Source: Ophioderma brevispina
Taxonomy: Eukaryota > Echinodermata > Ophiuroidea > Amphilepidida > Ophiodermatidae
Reading direction: 5' to 3'
DNA: 64,000 nucleotides
NCBI GenBank assembly: GCA_023653785.1
Contig: JAMKCH010051594.1
Location: 1 to 64,000 of the forward strand
Made by a program: the position numbers and the translations under genes. How positions within the stretch are numbered: the stretch's first letter is position 1; the number at the start of each line of letters is the position of its first letter. Under the pieces are notes generated by a model. That model had not been told where the DNA came from, made no database searches, and saw only the letters and a list, made by a program, of their open reading frames with translations. Shown here piece after piece: positions 1 to 11,484 of the stretch.

Positions 1-772
1 CCCAGTCTTAAGCATGTTTTCCATTGCTCTTTAGGCACTTCATACTTTCGGCATCTCTCGAAGTGCAAAAAATACTTGTCACGTCTTCTGTCTCCTCAAT
101 TTGGGACCAATTTGATGTTCCTATGGCATCAAAACCTGGGTTTGGGAAGGAGCCTGATGTGCCTTTTTCTAACTTTCTTGTTCTAATTTTGTTGTTGCTT
201 CATTTCTGCCAACTTCATTCTTCCTCCAGTTTGTAATCTGTCTTCTTTTTTTTGTGTCCATTTTTAATTTGGCATCTAGTTCTTGTTGTTTCAGTGCCTT
301 TTCTAATTCAAGTGTTTCCTTCTCTAATTGTAAATGTTTCTTGCCTTTCCTTTTCTTCCTTCTCTAACTTTTTGCTGTCCAAATCCAACTTATCTTGCCT
401 TTCTTTTTCTTCCCATTGCCTCCTATCTTTGCCTTCCTTTTTCTTCCGTGCTAACCTATCTTGCCTTCTTTTCCTTTCTCTTGCATTTGTAATTAGCCAC
501 TTTTTCTAATTGCTTTTGCATCTCCAACTGTTTTCAATTCCAAGGCACTATCTGACTCATCCTGAATTCCCACTAAATTTTCCAACACTCCCTCGTCTAG
601 TAATCTTCCTCAACAAGAGTTGTTATCAACTGTTTTTAATTAACTGCTGTCTCCATATAAGTTTACTTCCATCCCATAATACTCGGCCAATTCCATTATA
701 TCCGGCTTTTTGAGCACAGCAAACTTCTCCCACGTAACATCCTTTAACAAATCTCTCTGCGTAAAACGCCAT
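1..772 (-). CDS. Gag-like protein of an LTR retroelement (5' part, runs off the window)
   Basis: Read on the minus strand from an ATG at 772. Several frameshifts are needed. The order is a short N-terminal region containing ELAEYYGMEV (about 690-660), then a long K/E/R-rich coiled-coil stretch (about 530-200, for example LDLDSKKLEKEEKERQ), then a stretch near 110-10 ending around ESMKC that resembles the start of the structured gag core of metazoan LTR elements. Gag would form the retroelement particle in the cytoplasm. The gene is cut by the left edge, so pol is not visible. It sits just downstream of a primer-binding-site-like sequence and an LTR-like region on the same strand, which is what supports the call. 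An unrelated coiled-coil host protein is the main alternative. Confidence 0.55.
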
Positions 773-900
773 CGTGTATGAACACTTCTAACACAAATAA
801 CAAGATACAGCACAGATATCAAAGTAAACCCACAATCAACAAATTTGTTCAAATTTTAACTGTATTTTTTATTTTTTTTTAACAGTGTATTTCCTGGGTA

Positions 901-920
901 TTTCCGACACGAGTCCCCCA
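901..920 (-). other. Primer binding site, tRNA-Pro-like
   Basis: On the minus strand the sequence reads TGGGGGACTCGTGTCGGAAA. Apart from two extra bases and one mismatch this matches a tRNA-Pro 3'-end complement (TGGGGGCTCGTCCGGGA). It lies between the LTR-like region and the gag start, where a primer site belongs. Confidence 0.5.
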
Positions 921-921
921 A

Positions 922-1860
922 TTTTCTTACGTCACCCTTGCCAAGGCCAAAACCACCTCAAAACTACGTATTCAAACTCCTGAATAACTGACAATACCCT
1001 GTGAACTTGATTCAATGTAAACAACGTAATTTATTTTATTTGTGTGTTTTAAATCAAATCTCATTCAAACATCGATTAGGTAAAATCAATAATCAAGATT
1101 TATCTAGAATACAGTTGGTAATTTGTGCAACTCCTAAACGTACTACTGGTGTGTGCCGCGACGCGGCTGCAGCGAGCATCTACAATTAAGATGCCGAACT
1201 TGCAAAAGAGTCCTGGCGAATATTCCAAGGTAAACTTCAACTCTTCCAGTAGTGGGACGTGTCCACGGACGACCTTTTGGTCCGATGAAGAAAACGAGCT
1301 CCTAATGACTCCCGAAGCTCGTAGGTCGACTAAATATTAAAGTCCAAGAGTGGCTAGTAGCTTGTTATCCCTTGGATAACTAACTCAAAGGCCACGAAAT
1401 ACGGAAACCGAACACGGCTACACACTCGGACGAAACTGCTGGAGATTAGACTACTATGACAATGTCCACTATAGAAAGACAATGTTTACTGTCACTGCCA
1501 CTAAACTTGGAACAACTGGAAGTCACTAGCTTGGAAACTCTGCTAATCACTTGGAGCATTATGGTATGTCACTCTGACTCATCTTCTCTCACCAGGCTTT
1601 ATATACCTCTCAACAATACTATAGGATCTGGTCCTCTCTAAATGAGTCATGTGCTAAATAGATCCATTAGTCTGAGTCTGGATTCAGCTCCATGTTCCCA
1701 TATTAGAAGTTCTAGCCCTACCCACACACAACACGTCCTGTAGATACAGTATGGCGCCACCTATTGGTTTAGTGGAGCATATTCCAGCACAGTCCACTCA
1801 ACTGGGCACTCTTCTAGAATATTCTCCGGCATTCTAATTATTCCACACACACCATATGCA
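922..1860 (-). mobile_element. 5' LTR-like region of the retroelement
   Basis: This non-coding stretch lies immediately upstream of the primer site and gag on the minus strand. It contains a TATATAAA box (1598-1605) and an A/T-rich run around 1020-1060 that could supply the polyadenylation signal (AATAAAA on the minus strand). The outer end is uncertain: a TGTGTG start near 1855 is plausible, but no matching CA end or target-site duplication can be seen in this noisy sequence, and the 3' LTR is outside the window. Confidence 0.4.
1598..1605 (-). promoter_or_regulatory. TATA box of the LTR
   Basis: TATATAAA on the minus strand within the LTR-like region, about 830 bases upstream of the gag ATG. 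It is the best core promoter candidate for the retroelement. Confidence 0.4.
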
Positions 1861-3227
1861 CACAAACCAGTATATTATATTCTATTACTTAGACTAATTT
1901 ATAGTAGGTATGTCTAAGTTATGACTTATTCTTACTCAAAATGAAATAAATTAGTGTTAATCTTGGGCTGTAACACAAAGTCTATTCAACTGCGTACACA
2001 TTAACAATATACCAGATTACAAGAGTGTGAAGTGTGTTCCGGGTCGTTATTGAATATCATTAGCTCCATTGTTCGCTTGAGCATGTTGAGGTTATGTGTA
2101 TATCCATTGTCACTGACATCTGGAAATAATTAGTTTGACATTTTATTCCTTTTTCTAAATAATGTTGCACTCTTTTCATGTGGGGACCAGCTTTCGTGGT
2201 TAAGAAATATTGTTTTAATTTATTGAAGAAATAAGTAATCCCCAGCGCTGGAGCACGAAAATTTATCATAAAAGGCCAAATTGTATTAGTCCATGGCCTC
2301 TTTGTCTTATGGCCATTTTCTCTTACTCACCTATCGGTCTAATACCCATATAGTCTATAAAAGATGTGGTCTAATGCAAATTGGGCATAACTTTAACCTA
2401 GCTGATGTAGCTCAGGTGTGTTTTGTATGCTTATATTTCTCAGAGCTAAACTCTTCAGGATTCCACTTTAAGTAAGGTCCCAGACAATAATTTGGTTGGT
2501 AGCATCCTACGGACGCCGGAATGATACATGGCCCACGCCCCTTTTTATTGAAGTTTGTCATGAACTACACACGAAAACACTCGCCCTTCTTTCTATAATA
2601 GCACTGGAATATCAACACTTCTCGTATCACGCACCTCTTCATGAAAACATTTGTCTTATTTTTTTAACTGGATGTCCTCTTGCAATTTATCTATGAAAAA
2701 TTCGAAATATATATATATTTTTTTTGGGGGGGGATTTTTTTATTATTATACCTTCTCACTGGCATAGATTCCCCTCTTAAACAATAACATTACAGCTGAT
2801 CCGTGCATAAACATAATCTTGCACTGACCAAATGGTTTCACATAAATACACCATCTTCTTTGCAATCCCTCACAATTTTAACATCATGGGGGAACCCCCA
2901 AATCTTCCAATCTGTTTTGATCTCAAAGCACAACAAAGTTGGGACTCAGTTTCTAAATTTACATCCGGGGAATCCCGCTCATCTCTTGCACAATCTCTAC
3001 CTTTATTTAAAATAACAGGTGTGATCTCAATACAGCCTAGGGAAATTAATTCCCCTTTTCTCTTTTCACATTAGAACCCTTTTCTCAATAATTGCGAAAT
3101 AAAATAATTTTTAATCACATGGAGGCTAACATATGTTACTATAAATGCAAAGGAGGGCTGCAACAGAGTCCATTATTCACTCTGTAATAATTTATTCATT
3201 TTATGGCATTGTTGTCTATATTTACAG
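1861..3227. other. AT-rich non-coding DNA, probably intron of the Fn3 gene
   Basis: No open frame here resembles a protein. There is a TA repeat, a T run and a G run at about 2708-2735. The end (3205-3227) is a pyrimidine-rich stretch closing in TTTACAG, a good splice acceptor for the exon that follows. Confidence 0.5.
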
Positions 3228-3526
3228 CTGTTCCGAGTGCACCCAGCAAACCAGAAGTGACAGAGTATGACGTCTCCAACGTGACCATTAGTTGGGCCAT
3301 GCTGATCTGATGGAGGAATTCCTATAGCTGGCTATTTTTGTTTGAGAAAAAGCAAACCCGTTCAACGATTGGGAGAGAGTGAAATTCCAATCCGCGGTAT
3401 ATATGGAAGTACCGAGTACGAACTTTGGTAAAATGAACATATACCAATTCCGTGTAATTGCAACCAATGCGCTGGTGAGGGACCACAAAGTGATCCCTCG
3501 GAATGAGCATGTGGTACAACCTGCAG
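3228..3526 (+). CDS. Fibronectin type III domain exon of a titin/twitchin-like protein (copy 1)
   Basis: The 299-bp exon is bounded by an acceptor (TTTACAG before 3228) and a donor (GTAATA from 3527), and encodes one whole Fn3 domain of about 100 residues. Visible landmarks are PSAPSKPEVTEYDVSNVTIS at the A/B strands with the Trp of strand B (ISWA), a GYFLEKK-like strand C in another frame, and YQFRVIATNA of strand F followed by the GPxSDPSE-type loop. At least three single-base frame changes interrupt it. The first codon is split after its first base, so the exon is phase 1-1, typical of exchangeable titin Fn3 exons. In the family such domains line the sarcomere A-band. The neighbouring exons are not in the window except copy 2 at 11.5 kb. 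Another large Ig/Fn3 protein remains possible. Confidence 0.75.
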
Positions 3527-3639
3527 GTAATACGTTTATCAATATACAGATAAGTAAAAATGAGCTCGGATTGCACACGACATTTTGCATCTTTAAATGA
3601 CATAATATGCGGTATAATGGAGGGTTTTGTGTTTATTAA

Positions 3640-4030
3640 CTTTAATAGTGGTCGGATGGTGACATAGATGTTAACTTCTGGCAGGAAGCCATAAAATTGG
3701 TACACAGAGGTTTTCAGGTATGCTGAATCTAAGCAACGGTTTGACGGCCATCTTGGATTTCAAAATGGCCGACCTTTAAATATACACAAGTCAGTCGCGC
3801 CTATGAGTGATGTGTGCTGTTCAATATCCGAACATGTAATGATAAGATTCCCAATGTATCATTATTATAAGTGATAGCTACTTCCTTTTGAGGCTTATGA
3901 TATATCCTATGATTAATGGCTGACGTGTAAAATACTCGGTGAGTATTTATGAATGAAGACGAATGTGATGGCGATACCTGCATTTGCAAGCGGGAATGAA
4001 TGCAGAAGCAGCATTAATGTAGTCGTGTCA
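3640..4030 (+). repeat. Intron segment duplicated at 34,776-36,650
   Basis: Starting with TTTAATAGTGG and running past TTTTCAGGTATGCTGAATC, this stretch recurs at 34,785-34,950 and its second half (from about 3785, GTGCTGTTCAATATCC onwards) recurs at 36,430-36,650. It follows Fn3 copy 1, so the copies suggest tandem duplication of exon plus intron, with later insertions splitting the downstream copy. Confidence 0.75.
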
Positions 4031-4192
4031 TACACTTGATTTTTTAAGGCTGACATTTTTTTCGCTAAATTGAACTGTCAGACTGATCAACATAACGGTC
4101 CCAGCACTTACTGTATTTTACCATTTTTAGTCATACTGTATATTAGCACAATTCAATTGTACATGCTATAGGTAAATCATGTGGTATTTTTC

Positions 4193-4340
4193 GGTAGACC
4201 GTTTCTATAGAAGTCCCATGGATGCAAATGAGGTATTGCCATTCATTCCGTCAAGCGCTACTGCACAACGCATACAGCGCATTACTGAATCAATTGTAAT
4301 ACCCCATTTGCATCCATGGAACTTCATATATAAGTCTACC
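4193..4340. repeat. Long hairpin with POU octamer in each arm
   Basis: Arms of about 60 bases (4193-4255 and 4280-4340) are inverted copies: CCATGGATGCAAATGAGGTA in the left arm pairs with TACCCCATTTGCATCCATGG in the right. The loop is about 20-25 bases. Each arm carries ATGCAAAT, the POU/Oct octamer. The foldback could be a miRNA precursor, a small MITE or a chance palindrome; the sequence alone does not decide. Confidence 0.75.
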
Positions 4341-4689
4341 TATTTAGTTCTTAGAAAAGGCCATCGCGGGGGAGGGGGAAAGCATAAATAATATTGTGTC
4401 TGTGCTTTGGTCATGTGCTCACGCCAGGATATGTTTTGTACTCGCATAAGAAGCTGGTGTAGGTGCCATCAAGTATCACTAGCACCCTGCTTATGGCCCA
4501 GGGGTCCGTTCCCAAAGTCGTGCGTAACCATACGTGTAAACTAACTCATACGTATGTCCTACATAATATACTTTTATATCAGTTACAACGGTTACACATT
4601 ACTTTGGACAAATTGGTGCACTTAGGCATGACGTAGTATGCAGGTAGATTTACTACTGAGTTTCGCGAACGAACCCCGGTTCTCAGATA

Positions 4690-5080
4690 ACGGATACTCT
4701 CTCACAGGCTCTAAAGAACTTCAGCTTGGTTGACACCAGATTGCCATAGGTGGTGTAGTTTTAATGGGCAGGCAATCCAAGCTTGTCCTTTGCGTGACAG
4801 CAGTTTGTCTTCCTGTCGGCAACATAAGACCCTCGGTACTTGAAGTCCCTGATGTCTTTGAGTTGGGTAACGTATTGTCGTGTAGATATTTTGATGTTAT
4901 ATCTTCCTCATTGACGGTCATATATTGCGAATTCCGTCTTCAGTGATCTTAGATCGTGTCATCACATAATCTCTGCGATATGCTGACTTTGTTGACGTCT
5001 TGACGCTAGTGGGTTTATTGGTGATCCTTGTGTCGTTCACACGGAAGACTCTTGTCTTAGATGTAATCACCCACGATTAC
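4690..5080 (-). pseudogene. LINE reverse transcriptase fragment, palm/thumb region
   Basis: On the minus strand, across three frames, the region reads like the part of a non-LTR reverse transcriptase after the catalytic YADD box: a K-T-x-x-M-T/I-N segment near 4920, then DFKYRGSYVAD (about 4855-4825, the 'xFxYLGS' motif of non-LTR RTs), and a following KLxKIW-type segment (about 4765-4720). It points away from the next LINE fragment at 5170, so the two are parts of one family rearranged head to head, or two insertions. There are too many frame breaks for a working enzyme unless they are sequencing errors. Confidence 0.6.
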
Positions 5081-5169
5081 ATAGAGATAGGTAGTAAGAG
5101 TTTCTCCTTGGAGGATTCAGTTAGTTGTTAGGAACTCCTTTGGGCCCATCCATGGTCTGCAAAAAGCTA

Positions 5170-5770
5170 GATGGGTTTCATACATGAGGCAATTTCCTTA
5201 CAGTTTCAGCACTCTAGTTCTCTACGTAGTTCTCGACCTTTCACTATGAGGAGCTGTAGAGGCCTGACGAAAGTGACAACACCAAGAGTGGTCCCGACAA
5301 CATTCTGCAGTAATTTGGAAGATCCACTATTCCATGATCAACTGTTAGTTTTTTTAACAACACGTACAAGGGACACACCCAGCTGCCTTTTGAACATCGT
5401 TCATCATTCCTCTACCAATGACGGCGATAAAAACATCCACAACCTTAAAACTACAGAATAATCCATACTGCCACCACTGGTCTCAAAATCACAACTCAAT
5501 GCTGCCTCAACAGAATCCCTCTTCCCATAGATTCCAATCTCAGAGGGAACAAAAAGGTTTTCGCAAAGGCAGACAACAAAACTATCCCAATACTTTCCCG
5601 TCCAGAAGGGATCATAGAAGAGTGAAGAATTTCCAAGAGAATAAGCTTCAATTGTGTTTGTAGGCTTCTCCAAGGTTTTTAATAGCATCAAAAGGGATGT
5701 AATTCCGCATAATCTCACCAACTACGGTGTCCCAGATGAAAACTGTATCATGAAGATACACTTTTTTGCC
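5170..5770 (+). pseudogene. LINE reverse transcriptase fragment, fingers domain
   Basis: Plus strand. Frame-shifted pieces match the N-terminal half of a non-LTR reverse transcriptase: a stretch around 5280-5330 equivalent to the 'PGPDxIPAxxW' region, then the 'IPKNGDxxNxxNYRGI' region (5405-5470), then KGFRKGR (about 5548-5568) and a TFPSRRDHRRV stretch equivalent to 'ILALRRIIEE' (5585-5625), ending near the FxDFxKAFD box (about 5660-5690). A better preserved copy of the same family lies at 8.9-10.7 kb, and comparing the two supports the reading. It would copy LINE RNA during target-primed integration; this piece alone cannot. Confidence 0.7.
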
Positions 5771-7001
5771 ATTACCCCTAAAGTGTGTTCGAACCATTAA
5801 TTAACATCTTCTTTTCTATGATTCGAATTTAGTACATATCGTCGGTGCATCACTAACATGTTCTAATCTCATATTTTTTACCTTTTGAAAAATCGGTATT
5901 GTTAATATTACGTTGAACTCTTCATAATTACAGAGTTTCAGATTTGGACTCTACCTAATTAGGATATATTAATTAGCAATTTGTGCATCCTTTGTAGATC
6001 TATGTGCATTTAATTCAAATTTATTTTTTCAACATACGCGCTAGATGACATAGTCACATGTGATGCACTAAAAATAACGTACAAGCGTACTTAACTACGG
6101 CGATGGATACGTTACATACCGAGCTATCTGGGTCTATCTACGAAATCGATATCGATAAGATACATATTTTCATCACATACCGATCTATATCAAATCTGCG
6201 TCACATACATCGCTATCTGACATAGATCACTATGTGATGTTACTGATACACAATTGCGCCTTACCTAAATTTATAATACGGCGATGAATGCTCCATACTG
6301 TCTATCTGTTGTCTATATCAGACATCATTTGGAAAAACAAAAACATCTCCATCACATAAAAAAAGACCTATAAGTTTAACAGTCATATAACAGTGTTGGC
6401 TAGTAACCAGCATTTATTTTTCACTGAATTAAAAACTCTGAAGTGTTTTCTTGTGATATTTCCTTTTGTCTGGTAGTAAATGAGCACTCGGTATGTTTCG
6501 AGCTTATTACCGAAGGGAAGATTTTTCAATTGGCGATTTCTCGAAACACGTATTTTGTGATAAGATCACTATGTGATTGAGCCGACGATAGTGTAAAGCA
6601 TATATTTACATTTTCTTCTACTATCCCAACGGCTGGATATATAGATTTAACCCAAATTTGTTTTATGTTAATTGGACCAGGATATCGGGTCACCCACCTT
6701 TAGAATCAACCCTCATAGCCAAATGGGACACTCCCCCTTTTAGGTTTTCCCCTCGTTTAAAAAACCCCCGTTAGGTGCAAAATTACTTAAGATTAATTGG
6801 GTCATTGACATTTTGCGTTCTTTTTTTAGCAAAAAACAAACATCCGCCGGGGGAAAGGCCCTAGGTCTGTGCCTACCTCTTCGGCACCCAGTTGGGCTAG
6901 ATAGGTAATCACATCTGCTTGGCTCGACAGATGAGCCGCTTGGTTGGTTTGGCAGGTTGGCTTTATGGCTTGTCTGGGCTACTCTGTTTTCTTATCCCAA
7001 G
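5771..7001. other. AT-rich non-coding DNA with short palindromes
   Basis: No protein was recognised. Between 6050 and 6260 short palindromic words recur (ATCACTATGTGAT, ATCGATATCGAT, CACATACCGATCTAT), and GATCACTATGTGAT returns at 6564-6577. The rest is simple AT-rich sequence. Confidence 0.5.
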
Positions 7002-8064
7002 TACAGGGTGTCCCGAATGAATTAGTACCCTCGATACCCAAAATATTTTTAATTTTTTTCCATATAAAATCAATAACTTCGGTCATCTGGTTTAATATCC
7101 AACTTTCTTATACTGTAAAACCTTTCATAAGAATTTTGCATCGTGAAAATCGGACTACCCAACGTGAACATACACTCAATTGTTTTAGAGGTGCTGATTT
7201 CATCCTTTGGGCTAAGTGAAAAAATGTATGTGTACTTTAACCTCTTCCTGCAAGCTTTTTTTACAACATGCTTTAGTCCCTTCGGGAATTCGTTATCAAA
7301 ACGTGTGATTGTGGTACCAATAGAGAGCTGTGGTCCTCCTTTTTTTTTCCCTTTTGATACCAAAAAGTACTCATATGCCCAGTACGACGTCAAACTGAGT
7401 GCATAAACCTCGCTAGACAGGAAAGCCCATTGTTGCCACATAAGCAATTAGGCCTATTCTCTTTTGGTACTTTCTGCAGAGTAAAATCACTAAAAAACCC
7501 TCGTATGTATATAAAAGTTGTCGTTTTGCCATGATTTTAGAGCCCAAACCGCCTTAAAAAAACTGATATTCCTAATATTTTGGTGCAAAATTGAATTTTC
7601 GCCTATTGTGCACTTGTGGTTATCCTGAACTTGACAATTATTGCTGGCCTAATGGTCTTTTATGATGTGCGTCACGTGATGCCATAAAGGGCCATGCTGT
7701 TACTATCTTTGGTATCAAGGAAAGAGCATGACCCTAGCATCTATTGGGACCAAAATCAAAAGTATCAAGGCTTAATAAGAGCTTTCCAAGAGGATAATGT
7801 GATGCAAACAAGGCTTGGTAAGTCGAGGGATAACACCCACATGCATTTGTTTTTCACTTTGCCAAAGGACGAATCAGCACCCTAACACAATTGATTGTAT
7901 TTTCACTTTGGTTAGTCCGATTTTCACGATTCAAAATTCTTATGAAAGGTTACAGTATAATGAGTTGGACATTAAACCAGCTTCCCTAAGTTTTGATTTT
8001 CTATGTTAAAAAAAATAAAACATTTTGGGTATCGATGGGAACTAATCATTCGGGACACCCTGTA
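7002..8064. mobile_element. DNA transposon/MITE with long terminal inverted repeats, TA-flanked
   Basis: The left end reads TA-CAGGGTGTCCCGAATGA (7002 on) and the right end is its inverse (TCATTCGGGACACCCTG-TA, ending about 8064), so a TA dinucleotide flanks both sides, as for Tc1/mariner-type insertion. The inverted repeats run about 220 bases inward (7002-7225 and 7845-8064), matching through phrases such as TTTCATAAGAATTTTG and its inverse. The 600-base centre has no recognisable transposase, so it looks non-autonomous. Confidence 0.75.
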
Positions 8065-8899
8065 GGATTTAAGCGCCTGACCTCGGGATAATCACGACTC
8101 CATTTATGATGCCTATCTGGGGTACATTACACAGATCCCTAGTATGGCGGTGAAGGTGCACCCCACACGGACATCAAATGGGGGAGGTTGTCTCGGGACT
8201 TTTTCCACAATGGAGACAGCAGCCTCCACCTCTCTTTTGTCTTGTAAAAACAGTGTGGGCTCCAACTGGTGCTGTTACTACTCCTTCTCTCTTTCCTTTA
8301 TCTCCTTTATGAGAAGTAGGTCCATAGGTATAGATCAAGCCAACTATGTGAATAGTATCTGCTGCCTGTAGGTTGGTCGTGTGTGCAACAAAAAAGGCCT
8401 ACGGGCCATCCCTGACAGAAGAAAAGGGGGGGGGGACAACTGCTTTGCCTTGCAGTGTGTCACCGTGAAAGACAAAGGTAAGGGACCTTCCCCAACAGAA
8501 AAAGGGTGCTGGAGACCTGACGAATCCCAGCTAATATTTAGCTAATTGAGAAGATGAATAGTTCACAACTTAGCACCAGGGGTTAAAGTCCCTGATTTAA
8601 AGTCTAGGCCTTATGAGGCAAAATTGGTCTTATCCAATACGCATGAAGGGTTGGTCTTAAAGCCTACTGGACGGTCTCAACCCTGGATATTGACCAAAGA
8701 TGTGAGAAACTTGTAACGCAAGGATGCTTTCATCAATCAGCACATTTATGTCCAGACACTGTCAACCACAGCCAAGAAAGAAGTCGTACATGAAGCACAA
8801 CTGTATGATATTCATGTCATCTGGCAGACAAGACACAGCATTGTGCACAGGAGAACCTCACTACAGGAGAAATATCATGTAATATTTACTTATTTTACA
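8065..8899. other. No gene recognised; possible 5' part of the following LINE
   Basis: Contains a G run (8423-8436) and open frames without recognisable motifs. It directly precedes the LINE endonuclease and may be its 5' region, but nothing in it proves this. Confidence 0.35.
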
Positions 8900-10720
8900 G
8901 CTTTGCCTGGAAGAAGACAAAAGAAATGCAGCTACAGGAGGTGTGGGGTTTCTTTTATCAACAAAGGCTTCAAGTCATTGTGCCCCAACCTTGTCAAATT
9001 CAATGAGCGCATCTGAAGGCTTACCTGACGGGAATTCCTGTAGATACAACAGTCATTTGCGTTACAGCCCCCACAAACGACTATCAGAAGAAAAACTGTC
9101 TCTCACTTTTTCCATGGGCTTTCCACTGCCCCAATCAAGGTTCCCGCCATAATCTTCTGTACATCCGGAGATTACACGCTAACGATTGGCCTGACGCGCG
9201 TGTTCACTTGCAACACCGAGTCTAACAGAAATGGGAATGTACATGAAGGACTTAGGGAACATATAACCTGTGCCACTAATAACAAATGTCCCAAAAAAGC
9301 AAGCAGGTAGACTGTGGAACACCGCCGCCCAAATGGAGAAACTTGTTCAACTGGCTATATTCTGGTCAGAAAGAAGTGATATTAACAGCATTAAGAACCC
9401 AGAGCCTTACAAACTTTTGAAGCTTGTTAAATTATAACAGAATTGTCTCTTCAGGAGCCAGATAAGTTTCGTCAGAGTAAACCCCTCCCAGAGGATCCAA
9501 TTAAAAAACAATGACTGGAGAGGACGGTTAGTGGGGGGATACAAAGCTTTGTAAGCAGTATGCTGTAGCAGTACATAACAGGTTCAACACTTTTGTTTGA
9601 TGAGCGTGAAAGTCAAGAACTCCAGCGCAGTATATGAGTCCTCCACTTCAGCCAACAAAAGAAATGGAATGGGAGATGGCTACCTAGAAGAAAGAAGAAG
9701 ACTACTGCCTTGCCTCAATGACAAAGGCAGCCAAAGCCAGCGAAAAAAACTGAAGTCTGACCAACAAGCACCGTACTAAATCCACCAGAAGCTCCAAGCA
9801 TAACCTTGATGATCGAGGCTAAGGCTGCATTTGATGATGCTTACAATGTAGTGCTTGAGGAGCCATGTAAGGTCCAAGGCTGAAGCACTTGGACGCCCTC
9901 CATCTTGAAAACAAGCATGCTGCTGCCTGGGAGGCCTTGAGGGAGCTGACCGATATAAAGAAGGCCACCCACCTATAAGAATCAAAGGTTGAAACAAGGG
10001 ACATGGTTTCCGCACTTGAGTTCTTACTGGAAAGACCGTTTCAGATAACAATAACATGATGATCCTTCTTCAATCACAAGATAGCAGGACACCCTTGTAC
10101 CATCCCAGACTGGAACCTTCACTATAGAGGAGGCCTCAGATCTGCCTGAAGAAATTAGGAAACAACACCAAAAACATGGTCCTGACAAAATTCCTGCAGT
10201 AGTCTGGAAGAATTCCACTATTCCATGATCAAACTTGTTAAGGAATTTTGTTAATAAACCACTTATATGGGAACAAACCAGCTGCCTTTCAAACTCATTC
10301 ATCTCCTCATACCAAAGAACGGTGACTCCAACAACCCCAAAACTACAGAGGAATCACCATTGGCCTCTAAGACCTACAACTCCATGCTGCTCACAGAATC
10401 CACTCCTCAGATAGATCCCCATTACGACGGAACCAGAAACGGTTTTCGCCAAGGCAGATCAACACTACGATCAGTATGCCCTCATAAGGCTTCATAGAAG
10501 AGTTGAGAATTCAAAGAGAAAAGCCTCGATTGTGTTTGTAGATTTTTTCCAAGGACGTTCGACAGTGTAGTAAAAAGGGATTTGTAAGGCTACATATTCT
10601 CGCCAACTCGGTGTCCCAGATGAGCCTGTCAGGCAATTGCCATCATATGATGAACCCATATGCTTCTTCTGACACAAACGATCCAAAAAACATCAAGGAG
10701 TTGTGCAGAAGGCGAACTTA
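8900..10720 (+). pseudogene. LINE retrotransposon: endonuclease and reverse transcriptase remains
   Basis: Plus strand, many frameshifts. An AP-endonuclease-like signature, VDTTVICV followed by APTND, lies at 9040-9083. A linker with ALRELTDIKKAT is at about 9931-9966. The reverse transcriptase starts with KLGNN and a P-D-K-I-P-A segment (10,150-10,200), then LLIPKNGDSNNPK (10,302-10,340), KTYNSML (10,370-10,390) and RNGFRQGRSTLR (10,433-10,468), and ends at the KASIVFVDF box (10,523-10,550), where fingers pass to palm. The palm with the catalytic aspartates is missing or has moved elsewhere. The order matches endonuclease-bearing LINEs common in marine invertebrates. The same family supplies the fragment at 5170-5770. 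Confidence 0.75.
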
Positions 10721-11484
10721 GGTTTTTAAAAAGGCAGCGATATTTTGAAATGCCTCATACAGATAAAATGAGGATGTAGTTTCACCAATGTCTATGATTA
10801 CCGTCCTTTGTGGAAATATTATATCAAAGGTCAGCCACAATTGGCTAGGACCTTGGTTACTCAAAATTCTAAAAGTGAACATTGCAGATAGTCAAAACGT
10901 TTTTCATTTCAATGGCCGTAGTGCTCAACCAACAATTGCATCATGTCAGAGAATCCTAAAAATGACCTAGGTAAAATAATTTGAACCTTTTGACAATTCG
11001 GCCAATTGCCGTTATAAATCCAAGGAAATGGGTGTAGCTAGATGTGCCAAACTATTCAATCGTTGGGTGTATTCTTTTTGTAACAAATGTAGCAAAAAAA
11101 TGCCCTACATATTCAAATTCTACAAGCTTACCACGTAATTAATAATGGAATCTGAGGGATAAACAGAAAAAAAATGGCGTCAATCGTTTCTCCTTATGGG
11201 GTCTAGCAGAATCATTTACGGTTGTCCAAGAAGTATTCTGACCCCATCTTACTAGAGCACTGATATCACAACATTTTTAATATGAAACTAACTCTTCAAT
11301 GCTGCTCTTCATATTTGTGGACCCCAATATAACATTATTCTTATTTTTAGTACTGTGTGTCTCTTTTTTGAGTCATTTTATTATTATTAAATTAATTGGT
11401 TTCAATTATAATAATACAATTTATGCATTTAATAACTTATTTTGCATTATTGCAATCTTTTTTACTCACAGTTCATTTTACCAG
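10721..11484. other. Non-coding DNA, intron before Fn3 exon copy 2
   Basis: AT-rich, with no protein signal. It ends in a pyrimidine tract and acceptor, TTCATTTTACCAG, immediately before 11,485. Confidence 0.5.
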
